Assembly (NCBI GenBank): GCA_020629835.1
Contig: JAHDCO010000003.1
Location: 1 to 64,000 of the forward strand
Direction of reading: 5' to 3'
DNA length: 64,000 nucleotides
DNA from: Granulosicoccaceae bacterium
Lineage (GTDB): Bacteria; Pseudomonadota; Gammaproteobacteria; Granulosicoccales; Granulosicoccaceae
Shown: positions 7,558-16,528 of the stretch, in pieces
Position numbering within the stretch: the stretch's first letter is position 1
Layout: each line of letters opens with the position of its first letter
The notes under the pieces: model-generated
What the model saw: only the letters and a program-made list of their open reading frames with translations
What the model was told of the DNA's origin: nothing
The model's database searches: none
Translations under genes and position numbers: made by a program

Positions 7558-9030
7558 ATGCGTTTTGCATTAACAAACGGTTGGCCAGTGTCGCAAGTCG
7601 CTGACACCGTGGTAACGCTTGGGCTGGCTTTGGCCTTGACAGGCTGTGCCGCACCAACCGCAGCACCGCCTGCCGCACCGCTCACCGCACCTCAACAGGC
7701 CACGATGGCGGCCAGTTTTGAAAGTGTGGACGCCTTCAATAATATGCAGGCCAGCGATTGGCAACAGGCCCTTACCCCGCTGTTCAATCGAGCGCGTGAA
7801 GCGGTTCAAAAAGAAACCGGCACCGAGTTGTCTCACGTCAGTTTCGCAGTCGTGGATAACTCTGTTATAGAACGCGAGGTTGCCGCAGAAACCGGCCGCT
7901 TAACGCACAGCCAGTTTACTAACCGAGCGTTCGCTCAGCATTTTCTCGATAGCGTGATGTCCGGGCAGTCAGGCACTTATGCCGCGCTCTATTCAACCGC
8001 GTCCCAACAGGTCATGGTCAGCGATTCCTTGCTGAGTAGTTACATCCAATCAGTGGGCAATGATGCGAATGCAATCACCGAAGCATTGAACGCTCTGCTC
8101 ATTCACGAACTGGTACACGCAGCCGATGACACACGCTTTGGCATCCATCGTAATCGACAGCTAAATTTTCGCGCATCGTTTGCCCAGTCCGCCGTGTACG
8201 AAGGTCATGCCCAATTCGTTACTCGAAAGATCTGTCAAAGCTTTCAGTGTTTGTCGGGGCTAGGCTCACTCGATCAATTTATGTTTGGTGATCAACTTGC
8301 GCCCAATCAGATGACACAGCCTGTTCAAGCGGTAAGTCGCAATGTATTGGAGTATTCCTATGTGGAAGGCGAGCGCTTTATACAGTCGTTAGCCGCACGT
8401 GAGAACGGCGCGACCTTGTTAACCAAAGCGCTGCAAACGCCACCGCAGGATCCTATCCAAATACTCGATCCTGATAGTTACCCGAATCTGACGCGCGAAG
8501 GTCTGAATCAAACGTTGCTGGACGCAACCTCACAAATTAATCATCCCTGGGCGAAAAGCCCATGGGTACGGGTGGAAACCAGCCCGCTTAAAGGGGTGAA
8601 CCTACGCTCCGATCCGGCTCGACGTACCGCCGCTGTCGATGGCTTTACCCGCTTGATTCGCGGCATGATCGCTTTGCAGCATTACAACCAATCCGACCTC
8701 GATGCCTCGCCAATTGAAATGACATTGATGCATGCTGAAAACGCACAAACCGCAGAGATGTTCGCCGAATCACTGAGTAATAATCTGATTTTTAACAGCG
8801 GTGGATTTGTTGCCGAGGAAGTGGTGTGGCTAAACGAATCCATCCCAATAGGAGTCATCAGTGTTGATACAGCATTAGCTGATGATCGTTCTCACATCGC
8901 TATCGTGGCCGCTCATAAACAGTATGTTTTACAGCTCGTGGGGGTAGACGTAACCACCAGTCAAGCCCTGGAGTACACCCAGGCCGTACTAACACGCCTG
9001 CACGATACCACCCCAGCGGCCGGATCCTAA
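7558..9030 (+). CDS. Putative zinc metallopeptidase lipoprotein (HELVH)
   Basis: A 490-residue protein I cannot assign to a named family. The N-terminus has a lipobox (LALTGC, Cys near residue 31) and an Ala/Pro linker, so it should be lipid-anchored. HELVH lies at residues 183-187, and a downstream glutamate in VYEGHAQF (E215) is placed as a third zinc ligand would be in a gluzincin peptidase. Two Cys follow shortly after (KICQSFQCL). The C-terminal 150 residues are mixed alpha/beta without a motif I recognise. The first 15 residues before the hydrophobic core are unusually long for a signal, so translation may begin later. It is convergent with the HNH gene and has no obvious operon partner. 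Confidence 0.6.
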   Translation: MRFALTNGWPVSQVADTVVTLGLALALTGCAAPTAAPPAAPLTAPQQATMAASFESVDAFNNMQASDWQQALTPLFNRAREAVQKETGTELSHVSFAVVDNSVIEREVAAETGRLTHSQFTNRAFAQHFLDSVMSGQSGTYAALYSTASQQVMVSDSLLSSYIQSVGNDANAITEALNALLIHELVHAADDTRFGIHRNRQLNFRASFAQSAVYEGHAQFVTRKICQSFQCLSGLGSLDQFMFGDQLAPNQMTQPVQAVSRNVLEYSYVEGERFIQSLAARENGATLLTKALQTPPQDPIQILDPDSYPNLTREGLNQTLLDATSQINHPWAKSPWVRVETSPLKGVNLRSDPARRTAAVDGFTRLIRGMIALQHYNQSDLDASPIEMTLMHAENAQTAEMFAESLSNNLIFNSGGFVAEEVVWLNESIPIGVISVDTALADDRSHIAIVAAHKQYVLQLVGVDVTTSQALEYTQAVLTRLHDTTPAAGS

Positions 9031-9074
9031 AGGTTGAAGTAGCGAAGGTCGAAGCAGCCACGAACGTCAATCGT

Positions 9075-9656
9075 TCATTGAAACATCCGATGGCTGTGGC
9101 GTGAAAACCTGGGTTTTAAGAACTCCATCTGATCGGCCAGGACGTCTTTATTGGACAGATAAAAAAACTCGTATCGATTCGGCGCAAAAGGCACAGCCAG
9201 TAACTCAAGGCTGGTTTCTTCCAGCAAGCTGTTGCCCTTTCGGTTATTACAGCGTCGGCAAGCCGAAACACAGTTGGTCCAGACGTCACGACCGCCACGA
9301 GATGTTGGCACGATGTGATCACGTGATAGATCCTTTGCGCTGAACTGATCCCCGCAATACATGCAAAGGTGCTGGTCACGAGCAAACAGCAGGGAGTTCG
9401 TCAGTGTTGGGGTAAATCGGCTGTCCTCGACACGACCGTCACAGGCGATGATGCTGGGCAACTCCAACAGTGACCGATCACCTCGCTTATTGATTCCCCC
9501 CCGAACCGTGCGAAGCGTTTCTCCCAAACTCCAGATGACCTGATCCTTCGCTACGATCGTGGCAGTCTCCTGCCAAGTTAACCAAGCGATCGGAGTTCCG
9601 GCCTTATTCAAGCGCAGTACTTTCGCGTTCATCAACTTCTGTAGCGTGCTCGGCAT
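9075..9656 (-). CDS. HNH endonuclease family protein
   Basis: About 193 residues. The N-terminal part (KVLRLNKAGTPIAWLTWQ) is typical of stand-alone bacterial HNH proteins that start with a short beta domain. The nuclease core holds the zinc pair CMYCG, the DHIVPTSRGG motif with the catalytic His, the central Asn of WTNCV, and the second zinc pair CRRC followed by NNRKG. All ββα-metal residues are present. The chosen ATG at 9656 has GGAGG upstream at a long spacing; an in-frame ATA-rich extension to 9692 lacks support. Such proteins are common housekeeping-like genes of unsettled role rather than homing nucleases; no intron, intein or toxin partner is seen nearby. Confidence 0.8.
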   Translation of the reverse strand: MPSTLQKLMNAKVLRLNKAGTPIAWLTWQETATIVAKDQVIWSLGETLRTVRGGINKRGDRSLLELPSIIACDGRVEDSRFTPTLTNSLLFARDQHLCMYCGDQFSAKDLSRDHIVPTSRGGRDVWTNCVSACRRCNNRKGNSLLEETSLELLAVPFAPNRYEFFYLSNKDVLADQMEFLKPRFSRHSHRMFQ

Positions 9657-9785
9657 GTGAGCACGAATGCCTCCTGTATCTTGGTATATCACACCCTTAG
9701 GTGTTATCCAATGCGCAAGAGGTTGTCAGGGGCCTTTGCTGTAGCGCTTTAAGACCGGACCTTTGAAGTTCGAATGAACAGCGAG

Positions 9786-10736
9786 CTATGCGGCTCGGAA
9801 GCGGCGCACTAATTGGCGTGCGGCAATTTCTTTGGTGATCCACCAGTTTCGAAGTGGCATCCACGGGTCTTCTACCGGTGCCGCTGTTGGTGCTTGCACC
9901 AGATACTCAAGCGACTGGGCGACGGTATCGAACATTACGGTCGGAGAGTAGGCTGCTTCCCACGCTTCACGGGCGGCAATGCCTCGATCGAACGCTTCAC
10001 TTACGTGTTGATTGAGTAAGTCAGGGATTCCCTCAATATCTTTTTCAGGCACGAATAAAGCGAAATCCCAATCCACATGCGGAGGCGGTACCCAGTTATC
10101 AGAGATGATGACCGGCGCACGCGCCGCTTGCATGGCTTCAAAGGGCCGATAGGAGGCCGGTCCGATACCTCGAGGGCACAATACGAAGTGGCTGCGGGCC
10201 ATGGATTCAGCAAACACCAGGCCCTGTGAGTTGCGTTCCGCGGCGGTGGAGTGCCAAACGCAGAATTCAGATGTATCCCTAACCCCGAGGCTATGGTTTT
10301 GCAGGGCCGCCACGCGCTTACGCATTGGGTGGCTGTTCGAACCCACGAACGAAAACAGCCATTCGCGCTTGATCTGCCACCGATGAATCTGCGGGACGAA
10401 TCGATTGGGTGTTACCAAATAAGGAAACGCTACCTGGCGTGATTCATCGTAGCGATCGGATGGCATGGAGCAGTAGAGCCCGGGCAGCGTACACCATGGG
10501 TGGTCCAGCTCGTTGTACATAAAGCACTTTTCGGGGTACTGCTTAATCAGCGGATGCTTCAATAGCCGCTTGTACAGGTAGTCGTCAAACTGGCCGTTTT
10601 CAACAAACAGGATGATATCGGCAGCGTGGGGGTCATCACAAACTTCATGCCGTCCAACACGGTCGTTATTGGCATATGACCGTAGCGCGGCCAGCCAATC
10701 GTGCGTTGGATAAGCAGAAAGCAGGTGTATCTTCAT
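9786..10736 (-). CDS. Exostosin-family (GT47) glycosyltransferase
   Basis: A 316-residue GT-B type protein of the exostosin family. The recognisable core is FVLCPRGIGPASYRPFEAM followed by ARAPVIISDNWVPPP, which corresponds to the family's nucleotide-sugar site. The first half has the lower-conservation Rossmann domain (DIILFVENGQFDDYLYKR, and FSFVGSNSHPMRKRV). No signal peptide or membrane helix is seen, unlike eukaryotic exostosins. Bacterial members are usually found in surface-polysaccharide loci; here the gene is isolated between an HNH gene and an ABC exporter, so the acceptor is unknown. Confidence 0.8.
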   Translation of the reverse strand: MKIHLLSAYPTHDWLAALRSYANNDRVGRHEVCDDPHAADIILFVENGQFDDYLYKRLLKHPLIKQYPEKCFMYNELDHPWCTLPGLYCSMPSDRYDESRQVAFPYLVTPNRFVPQIHRWQIKREWLFSFVGSNSHPMRKRVAALQNHSLGVRDTSEFCVWHSTAAERNSQGLVFAESMARSHFVLCPRGIGPASYRPFEAMQAARAPVIISDNWVPPPHVDWDFALFVPEKDIEGIPDLLNQHVSEAFDRGIAAREAWEAAYSPTVMFDTVAQSLEYLVQAPTAAPVEDPWMPLRNWWITKEIAARQLVRRFRAA

Positions 10737-10882
10737 ACCGTGATGTACAAACCCTTAAATGTACGATGCCAAACGTTGTCGACTTCTCAGACGGTTATCG
10801 GCCAACGATCAGCACAATATAAGCGCACTTTTACCCCTGTGTTAGCCGACGGTGACCAGCCCCACAGCCCTCAACAATTAAT

Positions 10883-12742
10883 CTAAAGCTTTTCTCCTAG
10901 AAATCCACCGGATTGCCGCTTCCACAAGCGGGAATAAACCCCATTTTCGGCAATCAACTGCTCATGTGTGCCGGATTCGACAATTTTCCCCGCTTCCAGC
11001 ACCACCAGACGATCTAACGAGGCGATGGTAGACAGTCGATGCGCCACCGCTAACACCGTCTTACCGTGCATCAGCACATCAAGTTTCTGCTGAATTACCG
11101 CCTCCACGTCGGAATCCAATGCAGAAGTGGCCTCGTCCAATATAAGAATAGGTGCATTTTTTAGCATTACACGGGCAATTGCAATACGCTGCCTCTGCCC
11201 GCCAGAGAGCTTCACGCCGCGCTCTCCCACCAGCGCGTCCAGCCCGCGTCGGCCATGACTGTCTATGAGGTCTGGAATAAACGTATCCGCTGCGGCGGAC
11301 TTGGCGGCCTGCATGACAGCTTTATCATCAGAGCCCGCATTGCCGTACACGATATTGTCGCGAATGGAGCGGTGCAGAAGTGCCGTGTCCTGGGTCACCA
11401 CCCCAATCTGGCTGCGCAGGCTGTCTTGCGTTACCGCCTCAATGGGCTGGCCATCAATCCTGATCTGGCCACTATCGGGGTCATGAAACCGCATGAGTAA
11501 ATTAATCAAGGTGGATTTACCCGCACCAGAAACCCCGACAAGGCCTACTTTTTCACCCGGCTCAATCGTCAGATCACATCGCTGAATGACCGTTGGAGCC
11601 TTTTCAGAAGCTTCTTGATTATCGGTTTCGCGGTAACCGAACGACACCGCATCAAACTCAATCTTTCCCGCCGTCACGCTGAGTGCTTTGGCGGCTGGCG
11701 CATCCAGAATGCTTTGCGGTTGGGCGATGGTTTGAACGCCGTTTTGAACCACGCCCACATTTTCGAACAAGGAGGTGATGGTGCGCAAAATCCAGCCAGA
11801 CATGTGATTCAGGCGAAAGATCAGCCCATTAACCACGGCAATTTCGCCCAGGGTAATCGTGCCGTGATACCAGTACAAGACGGACAAGCCCGCCACCACC
11901 ACGATCAGGGCGGTATTGAGTACGGTGAGCGCGACGGTCATATTTAAAATCAAACGCATCATGCGCCTGAACGCATGCGTGTGGGCTTGAATACCTTCAG
12001 CCGCAAAATCGTCTTCCATATCGTGATGGGCAAACAACTTCACCGCCTGTATGTTGGTGTAGCTATCCACAATGCGACCGGTCACCACAGAACCGGCTTC
12101 TGACAATGCGGCAGATTTGGCTTTTACCGGCGGCACCATCCAGATCACCACCGCGGTATACAACAACAACCAAATCACCAGTGGCATCAACAATCCCGGA
12201 TGGATATCGATAAACATCCAAACGATACCGCTGAGGTAGATGATCATCATCCACGCACCATCGATCACGTTGACCACCGCCTCGCGCACCGCGTTTCCGG
12301 TTTGCAGGACTTTCTGAGCCACCCGCCCGGCAAAGTCATTCTGGAAAAACCCCATACTCTGCCGCAGTACATAGCGATGGTTAAGTAAGCGAGTCCGGTT
12401 CGCGATGCCAGGCGCTAAGGCTAAATTGATGGTGGCTCGTGAGGACAATAAGGCGGCCGGCCTTATGACCGCAGCAACCAACACCATGAAAACCAGCGCC
12501 GCCGCATGCTCATCAAAAAAAGTCTCAGGGTTGCCGGTGGTCATCCAATCCAGTAGCTGCCCGAGGAAACGGTAAAGCATAAGTTCGGCAACGGTGGCGA
12601 TGCCCGTGAGCACCAAGGCCAGCAGGATGACGCGCCAGACCGGCTTTAGATAATGACCAAAAAAGGCTGCTGTCCCGCTGGGAGGACGGTCCCGCCTGGG
12701 CGCGTCCATCGGGTCAATCAGCTGTTCAAAAAATCGGTACAC
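10883..12742 (-). CDS. ABC transporter, fused permease and ATPase
   Basis: A 619-residue half-transporter of the exporter type. Six membrane helices lie within about residues 35-325, followed by a nucleotide-binding domain from about 360. That domain has Walker A GVSGAGKST, the signature LSGGQRQRIAIARV, Walker B ILILDEATSALDSD and the H-loop AVAHRLST. A homodimer would be the working unit. Substrate cannot be read from sequence; relatives export lipids, peptides or drugs. It is transcribed divergently from a LysR gene across a 202-base gap, so that regulator may control it. Confidence 0.88.
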   Translation of the reverse strand: MYRFFEQLIDPMDAPRRDRPPSGTAAFFGHYLKPVWRVILLALVLTGIATVAELMLYRFLGQLLDWMTTGNPETFFDEHAAALVFMVLVAAVIRPAALLSSRATINLALAPGIANRTRLLNHRYVLRQSMGFFQNDFAGRVAQKVLQTGNAVREAVVNVIDGAWMMIIYLSGIVWMFIDIHPGLLMPLVIWLLLYTAVVIWMVPPVKAKSAALSEAGSVVTGRIVDSYTNIQAVKLFAHHDMEDDFAAEGIQAHTHAFRRMMRLILNMTVALTVLNTALIVVVAGLSVLYWYHGTITLGEIAVVNGLIFRLNHMSGWILRTITSLFENVGVVQNGVQTIAQPQSILDAPAAKALSVTAGKIEFDAVSFGYRETDNQEASEKAPTVIQRCDLTIEPGEKVGLVGVSGAGKSTLINLLMRFHDPDSGQIRIDGQPIEAVTQDSLRSQIGVVTQDTALLHRSIRDNIVYGNAGSDDKAVMQAAKSAAADTFIPDLIDSHGRRGLDALVGERGVKLSGGQRQRIAIARVMLKNAPILILDEATSALDSDVEAVIQQKLDVLMHGKTVLAVAHRLSTIASLDRLVVLEAGKIVESGTHEQLIAENGVYSRLWKRQSGGFLGEKL

Positions 12743-12944
12743 GCCGTACCTCCAAAACTGGTGGCGTAAAATTGATGAGGTGGCGAGAACGGAAGAAGAG
12801 AATAAAACCGAGGCGCCTGCCTCGTTTTACGACGAAGATGGACAAGCCAATTCGATAGTGTGACGCAAGGAATAGCAATTGTTATTTGCTTACGCGTAAT
12901 ATATGCTTGTTAACCATTTTTTTTGCATCTGAGGCACGAATCGG

Positions 12945-13856
12945 ATGGACAAGTACACCGAGATGTTGGTGTTTTCAAAAGCTGCCGATATGGGTAGCTT
13001 CTCAGCCGCTGCGCGAGAACTCGATTTAACACCGTCCGCGGTCAGTAAGCTCATTACGCGCTTAGAGGATCGATTGGGCGCGCGTTTGTTTCAACGCACC
13101 ACTCGCAAGCTCAGCCTGACGGCCGAGGGGCACGCGTTCCACGATCGCTGTGGCGCGATTCTGGATGAAATTCAGCAAGCTGAAGACGCTGTTATGGCCT
13201 TGCACGATCGCGTGACTGGCACACTTCGCGTCACCACGGTCTCGGCGTTTGCTCGTATCCAGATGATCAAACTCATGCCTGAGTTCATGGCTTTATACCC
13301 CGAGCTGCGGGTTGAGCTTGAACTGTCAGAGCGAGAGGTGGATCTGGTCGGTGAAGGTGTGGACGTGGCCATCGTGTTAAGCGACGGGTTAACCGATGAA
13401 TCATTAGTTGCTCGCCGCCTGGCCGTCAACAAGCGCATCATTTGCGCGTCTCCGGAGTATCTGGCGAAGCATGGCTCACCACGTACACCTGATGATTTGC
13501 TAGCGCAAAACTGTCTGACGCACAGCTCAATTCAGCACTTCAACGATTGGGAATTCAATACCGACAACGGCATCAAGGTCATGCGCGTGAAAGGTAACTT
13601 TCACACTAACAGCGCATCGGCTTTGCATGAAGCGGTGAAAGCGGGCATCGGTATCGCGCGTTTGGCAACGTATGTGGTGCAGCCCAGTTTGAAAGCTGGA
13701 TTGGTGGTGCCGCTGCTACAGGAACACGCGGCCGATTCGTCCACTATTCAGCTGGTGTACCCGCACCGTCGTCACCTGAGTAACAAAGTGCGAGTATTCA
13801 CCGACTTTATGGTGTCTAAATTCTCGCCGCACCCACCCTGGGAACAAAACCCTTAA
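12945..13856 (+). CDS. LysR-family transcriptional regulator
   Basis: A 303-residue LysR protein. The winged helix-turn-helix covers about residues 1-60 (MGSFSAAARELDLTPSAVSKLITRLE), followed by the linker helix and a periplasmic-binding-protein-like effector domain (about 90-295). It most resembles the CrgA/DsdC-neighbour group of LysR proteins that regulate small divergent operons. The natural divergent target is the ABC exporter gene at 12742. It ends in front of a strong hairpin. Confidence 0.9.
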   Translation: MDKYTEMLVFSKAADMGSFSAAARELDLTPSAVSKLITRLEDRLGARLFQRTTRKLSLTAEGHAFHDRCGAILDEIQQAEDAVMALHDRVTGTLRVTTVSAFARIQMIKLMPEFMALYPELRVELELSEREVDLVGEGVDVAIVLSDGLTDESLVARRLAVNKRIICASPEYLAKHGSPRTPDDLLAQNCLTHSSIQHFNDWEFNTDNGIKVMRVKGNFHTNSASALHEAVKAGIGIARLATYVVQPSLKAGLVVPLLQEHAADSSTIQLVYPHRRHLSNKVRVFTDFMVSKFSPHPPWEQNP

Positions 13857-13897
13857 CGTCGATTACCCGCTGAGTGTCGGCGGTTAGTCAACGGATT

Positions 13898-13933
13898 CAA
13901 GCCTGACGAGCGCATGATCGCTCGTTGGGCTTG
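13898..13933. terminator. Bidirectional hairpin terminator
   Basis: CAAGCC plus ACGAGCG (13898-13912) pair with CGCTCGT plus GGCTTG (13919-13933), with a two-base mismatch inside the stem and a CATGAT loop. It lies between the convergent lysR and P-II genes and can serve both, although the T-runs are poor. Confidence 0.6.
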
Positions 13934-13937
13934 TCAC

Positions 13938-14291
<354 letters not shown>

Positions 14292-14404
14292 TTAATTGAC
14301 TTAGCCATAGCCGGAAAAAAGTGGCCTTTCGCCTATACAACGCAAAACCCGTTGTGAAAGCAAGCCCCACGCCACGAATACTACCCGTTAAACAGCGCAG
14401 TCAA

Positions 14405-14437
14405 GCCCGTTTCAAGCGCCTGAGACCGCAAACGGGC
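14405..14437 (-). terminator. Possible hairpin after the M48/TerB gene
   Basis: GCCCGTTT (14405-14412) and AAACGGGC (14430-14437) form a perfect 8-bp stem with a 17-base loop, 28 bases past the stop of the reverse M48 gene. No T-run follows on the reverse strand, so termination is inferred from position only. Confidence 0.35.
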
Positions 14438-14464
14438 CGCTTGCAGGCCTAAGAACCTGATTGT

Positions 14465-15664
14465 TCAGTCTGGTTCGCAGTCCTGCGCAATGGTTTGGCT
14501 AATAAAGGTGCGAGAGATCCCCAGGCCGTCTGCGATGCCGTTTAACACGTTCTTTTCATCTACCGTGACGTGCCCTTCAGCCATCGCGATGACACAGATA
14601 TCTCGCATCACCTGCATGCACTGAATGTCCGTTGCTTGCTCCCGGGCGCGCTCTATGCGTTGAGGTAATTCTTCACGAATACGTTTGACATTGAGCTTAT
14701 CGCTAACATCGCCTTTTTCGAAAAATCGCTCAAATACCTCGATCTCGCTTTCAGAAATTCCACTGCTGGCATCAGCCACCACCAATCCGCCGGCAAACAA
14801 CAAATTGCGCATGGCAATGGCGGCATCACTTCGGGCATCGAGATAACTTGGCTCCATTAAGCTCATCAAGCGCTGCACGCCCACGTCCATCTCCTCAACC
14901 GAGGTACCTGCAGGGTCCATGAGATTCGATGCAAAAAACAACTGCAGCGCCTTGACGCGTAACGGGCTAAACGGGTGTGTCGAAAACCAATCGGCCTGGG
15001 AGCCCTCCCGGTTCGGTTCAGAATCAATGACTTCCATATCGCTGACCTGGGCCAGGAATTCTTCCAAATCGAATTTGACAAGGTCACCGGTCAAGCCCGA
15101 TGACAGCTTGAATAAAGCGCTGGCAACGCTGTATTGATCATTCGCGCAGTAGGCTCCGGCACGGTCGGCTGAGATTTCCGCATTGCGCGACCAGGCAAAT
15201 AAGCGCAGCGCCAGCTTGGGATCCGGCCGCTGGCGGCCCTTTACGAGATACCCAATCGGAATTTCGTGGTGGTTGTAGATGTGGTGCCCAAACTCGTGAC
15301 CCATAACAAACTGCAGCTCTTTGGCATTGAATCCTTCGAGCAAACTCGATGAGAACATGACAAACACCCGACCCTCTTCGGGTTTAAAACACATGGCATT
15401 AAACTGCGCGGAGTTGAAGACATAGAGCTCTAACGGCGTATCCATCGACAAGCGCTCAACGCATTCGTCCGACAGCTTATAAACATCGGGGGCCATTTTT
15501 CGGCTTAATCGCACCGAGGTTGCCAGCAATTGCCGGCGTAGGCCAGTCGAACCTTCGGCCTCCTGCTTTTCAAGCCACTCAGTGACGCGCTTAACCTCGC
15601 GCTCTTCGCTTAAGGCTTTCGCTTGTTCTAAATCGTTGCGGTAACGAAGAGCGTCAGAATTCAT
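14465..15664 (-). CDS. M48 metallopeptidase with C-terminal TerB-like domain
   Basis: A 399-residue protein with no signal peptide or membrane helix, so cytoplasmic. The peptidase core has HEFGHHIYNHH with zinc ligands H123 and H127, and the third ligand Glu in NAEISADRAGAY. The last 130 residues (from about 265) look like a TerB/DjlA-type all-helical domain: AGGLVVADASSGISESEIEVF, then the RDICVIAMAEGHVTVDEKNVL repeat typical of that fold. This pairing of a soluble M48 peptidase with a TerB-like tail is uncommon in my knowledge. Upstream is the divergent dehydrogenase gene with a 60-base gap. Confidence 0.75.
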   Translation of the reverse strand: MNSDALRYRNDLEQAKALSEEREVKRVTEWLEKQEAEGSTGLRRQLLATSVRLSRKMAPDVYKLSDECVERLSMDTPLELYVFNSAQFNAMCFKPEEGRVFVMFSSSLLEGFNAKELQFVMGHEFGHHIYNHHEIPIGYLVKGRQRPDPKLALRLFAWSRNAEISADRAGAYCANDQYSVASALFKLSSGLTGDLVKFDLEEFLAQVSDMEVIDSEPNREGSQADWFSTHPFSPLRVKALQLFFASNLMDPAGTSVEEMDVGVQRLMSLMEPSYLDARSDAAIAMRNLLFAGGLVVADASSGISESEIEVFERFFEKGDVSDKLNVKRIREELPQRIERAREQATDIQCMQVMRDICVIAMAEGHVTVDEKNVLNGIADGLGISRTFISQTIAQDCEPD

Positions 15665-15724
15665 GGATTCTCCCGTATGCTTGGCCCCATTATCTCATAG
15701 CTTAACCGTTCGGGAATGTGAGTC

Positions 15725-16528
15725 ATGCGTGTGCTGGTTGCAGGGTGTGGCGCCATGGGGTTACCCATGGCCGAAGCGTTATTGGATGCAGGTGTAGATG
15801 TTGTCGGTTTCGATATCAAGACCACCGAAGCCATCGAAGCTTCTGCCGTACCGATGATTTCATCGGTACACCATGCAAACGCTGATACCTTGTTATTGGT
15901 GGTTCGCTCCGCTAAAGACATCATGGATGTTTGCTTCGAACAACAGGCAATTTTCTCTGCCGCAAACGCATCCCAGCCTACGTCCGTTATCGTCAGTTCT
16001 ACCGTATCCAGTCAGGACGTTCTTGCGTTACGTAAGCGGCTAGACCCCGCCATTGAACTGTTAGAAGCACCTATGAGCGGTGCCCCGATTGCTGCTCAGG
16101 AGCGACGTCTATCGTTTATGTTGGCAGGCGACAATAGCGTATTGGATAAGCATCAGTTTCTGTTTGAGGCGATGGGTTCCACGTTGTTTCGCGTAGGCAA
16201 CCTCGGGCAAGGGATGTTGGTAAAAACACTAAACAATACCTTGGCTGCATGCTCAGTGCTGGTTACGCGTCGGGTACTGGCAGATGCAGAGGCCGAAGGC
16301 GTTGATACCGATCTATTGCTGAACGTATTAAACGCAAGCTCGGGAGCTACATGGTTTAGTCAGAACTTCGACAAAATAAACTGGGTTAACGAAGGTTACT
16401 CGGAGCAATCAACCATCGGTATTCTGGAAAAAGATATGCGCTGCGCATTAGCCAGCTTGAGCCGTGACGCCGATGATTTTGATAGCGCACTCATACACGC
16501 ACTGACACAACTTAAGCCCAGAAGTTAG
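15725..16528 (+). CDS. 3-hydroxyisobutyrate dehydrogenase family NAD(P)-dependent oxidoreductase
   Basis: A 267-residue beta-hydroxyacid dehydrogenase. The Rossmann domain starts with LVAGCGAMGLPMAEALLDAG, and the family substrate motif appears as LEAPMSGAPIAAQERRL (usually DAPVSGG). The catalytic lysine lies in VKTLNNTLAA, with the typical helix after it. It is slightly shorter than the usual 290 residues, lacking part of the C-terminal helices. Members reduce or oxidise 3-hydroxyisobutyrate, tartronate semialdehyde, or related compounds such as L-threonate. It overlaps the convergent EAL gene by four bases. Confidence 0.8.
   Translation: MRVLVAGCGAMGLPMAEALLDAGVDVVGFDIKTTEAIEASAVPMISSVHHANADTLLLVVRSAKDIMDVCFEQQAIFSAANASQPTSVIVSSTVSSQDVLALRKRLDPAIELLEAPMSGAPIAAQERRLSFMLAGDNSVLDKHQFLFEAMGSTLFRVGNLGQGMLVKTLNNTLAACSVLVTRRVLADAEAEGVDTDLLLNVLNASSGATWFSQNFDKINWVNEGYSEQSTIGILEKDMRCALASLSRDADDFDSALIHALTQLKPRS

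Noticed and set aside
9075-9656. HNH gene as a homing endonuclease or toxin of a mobile element
   Set aside because: No intron, intein, immunity gene or repeats around it; the N-terminal part is that of stand-alone chromosomal HNH proteins.
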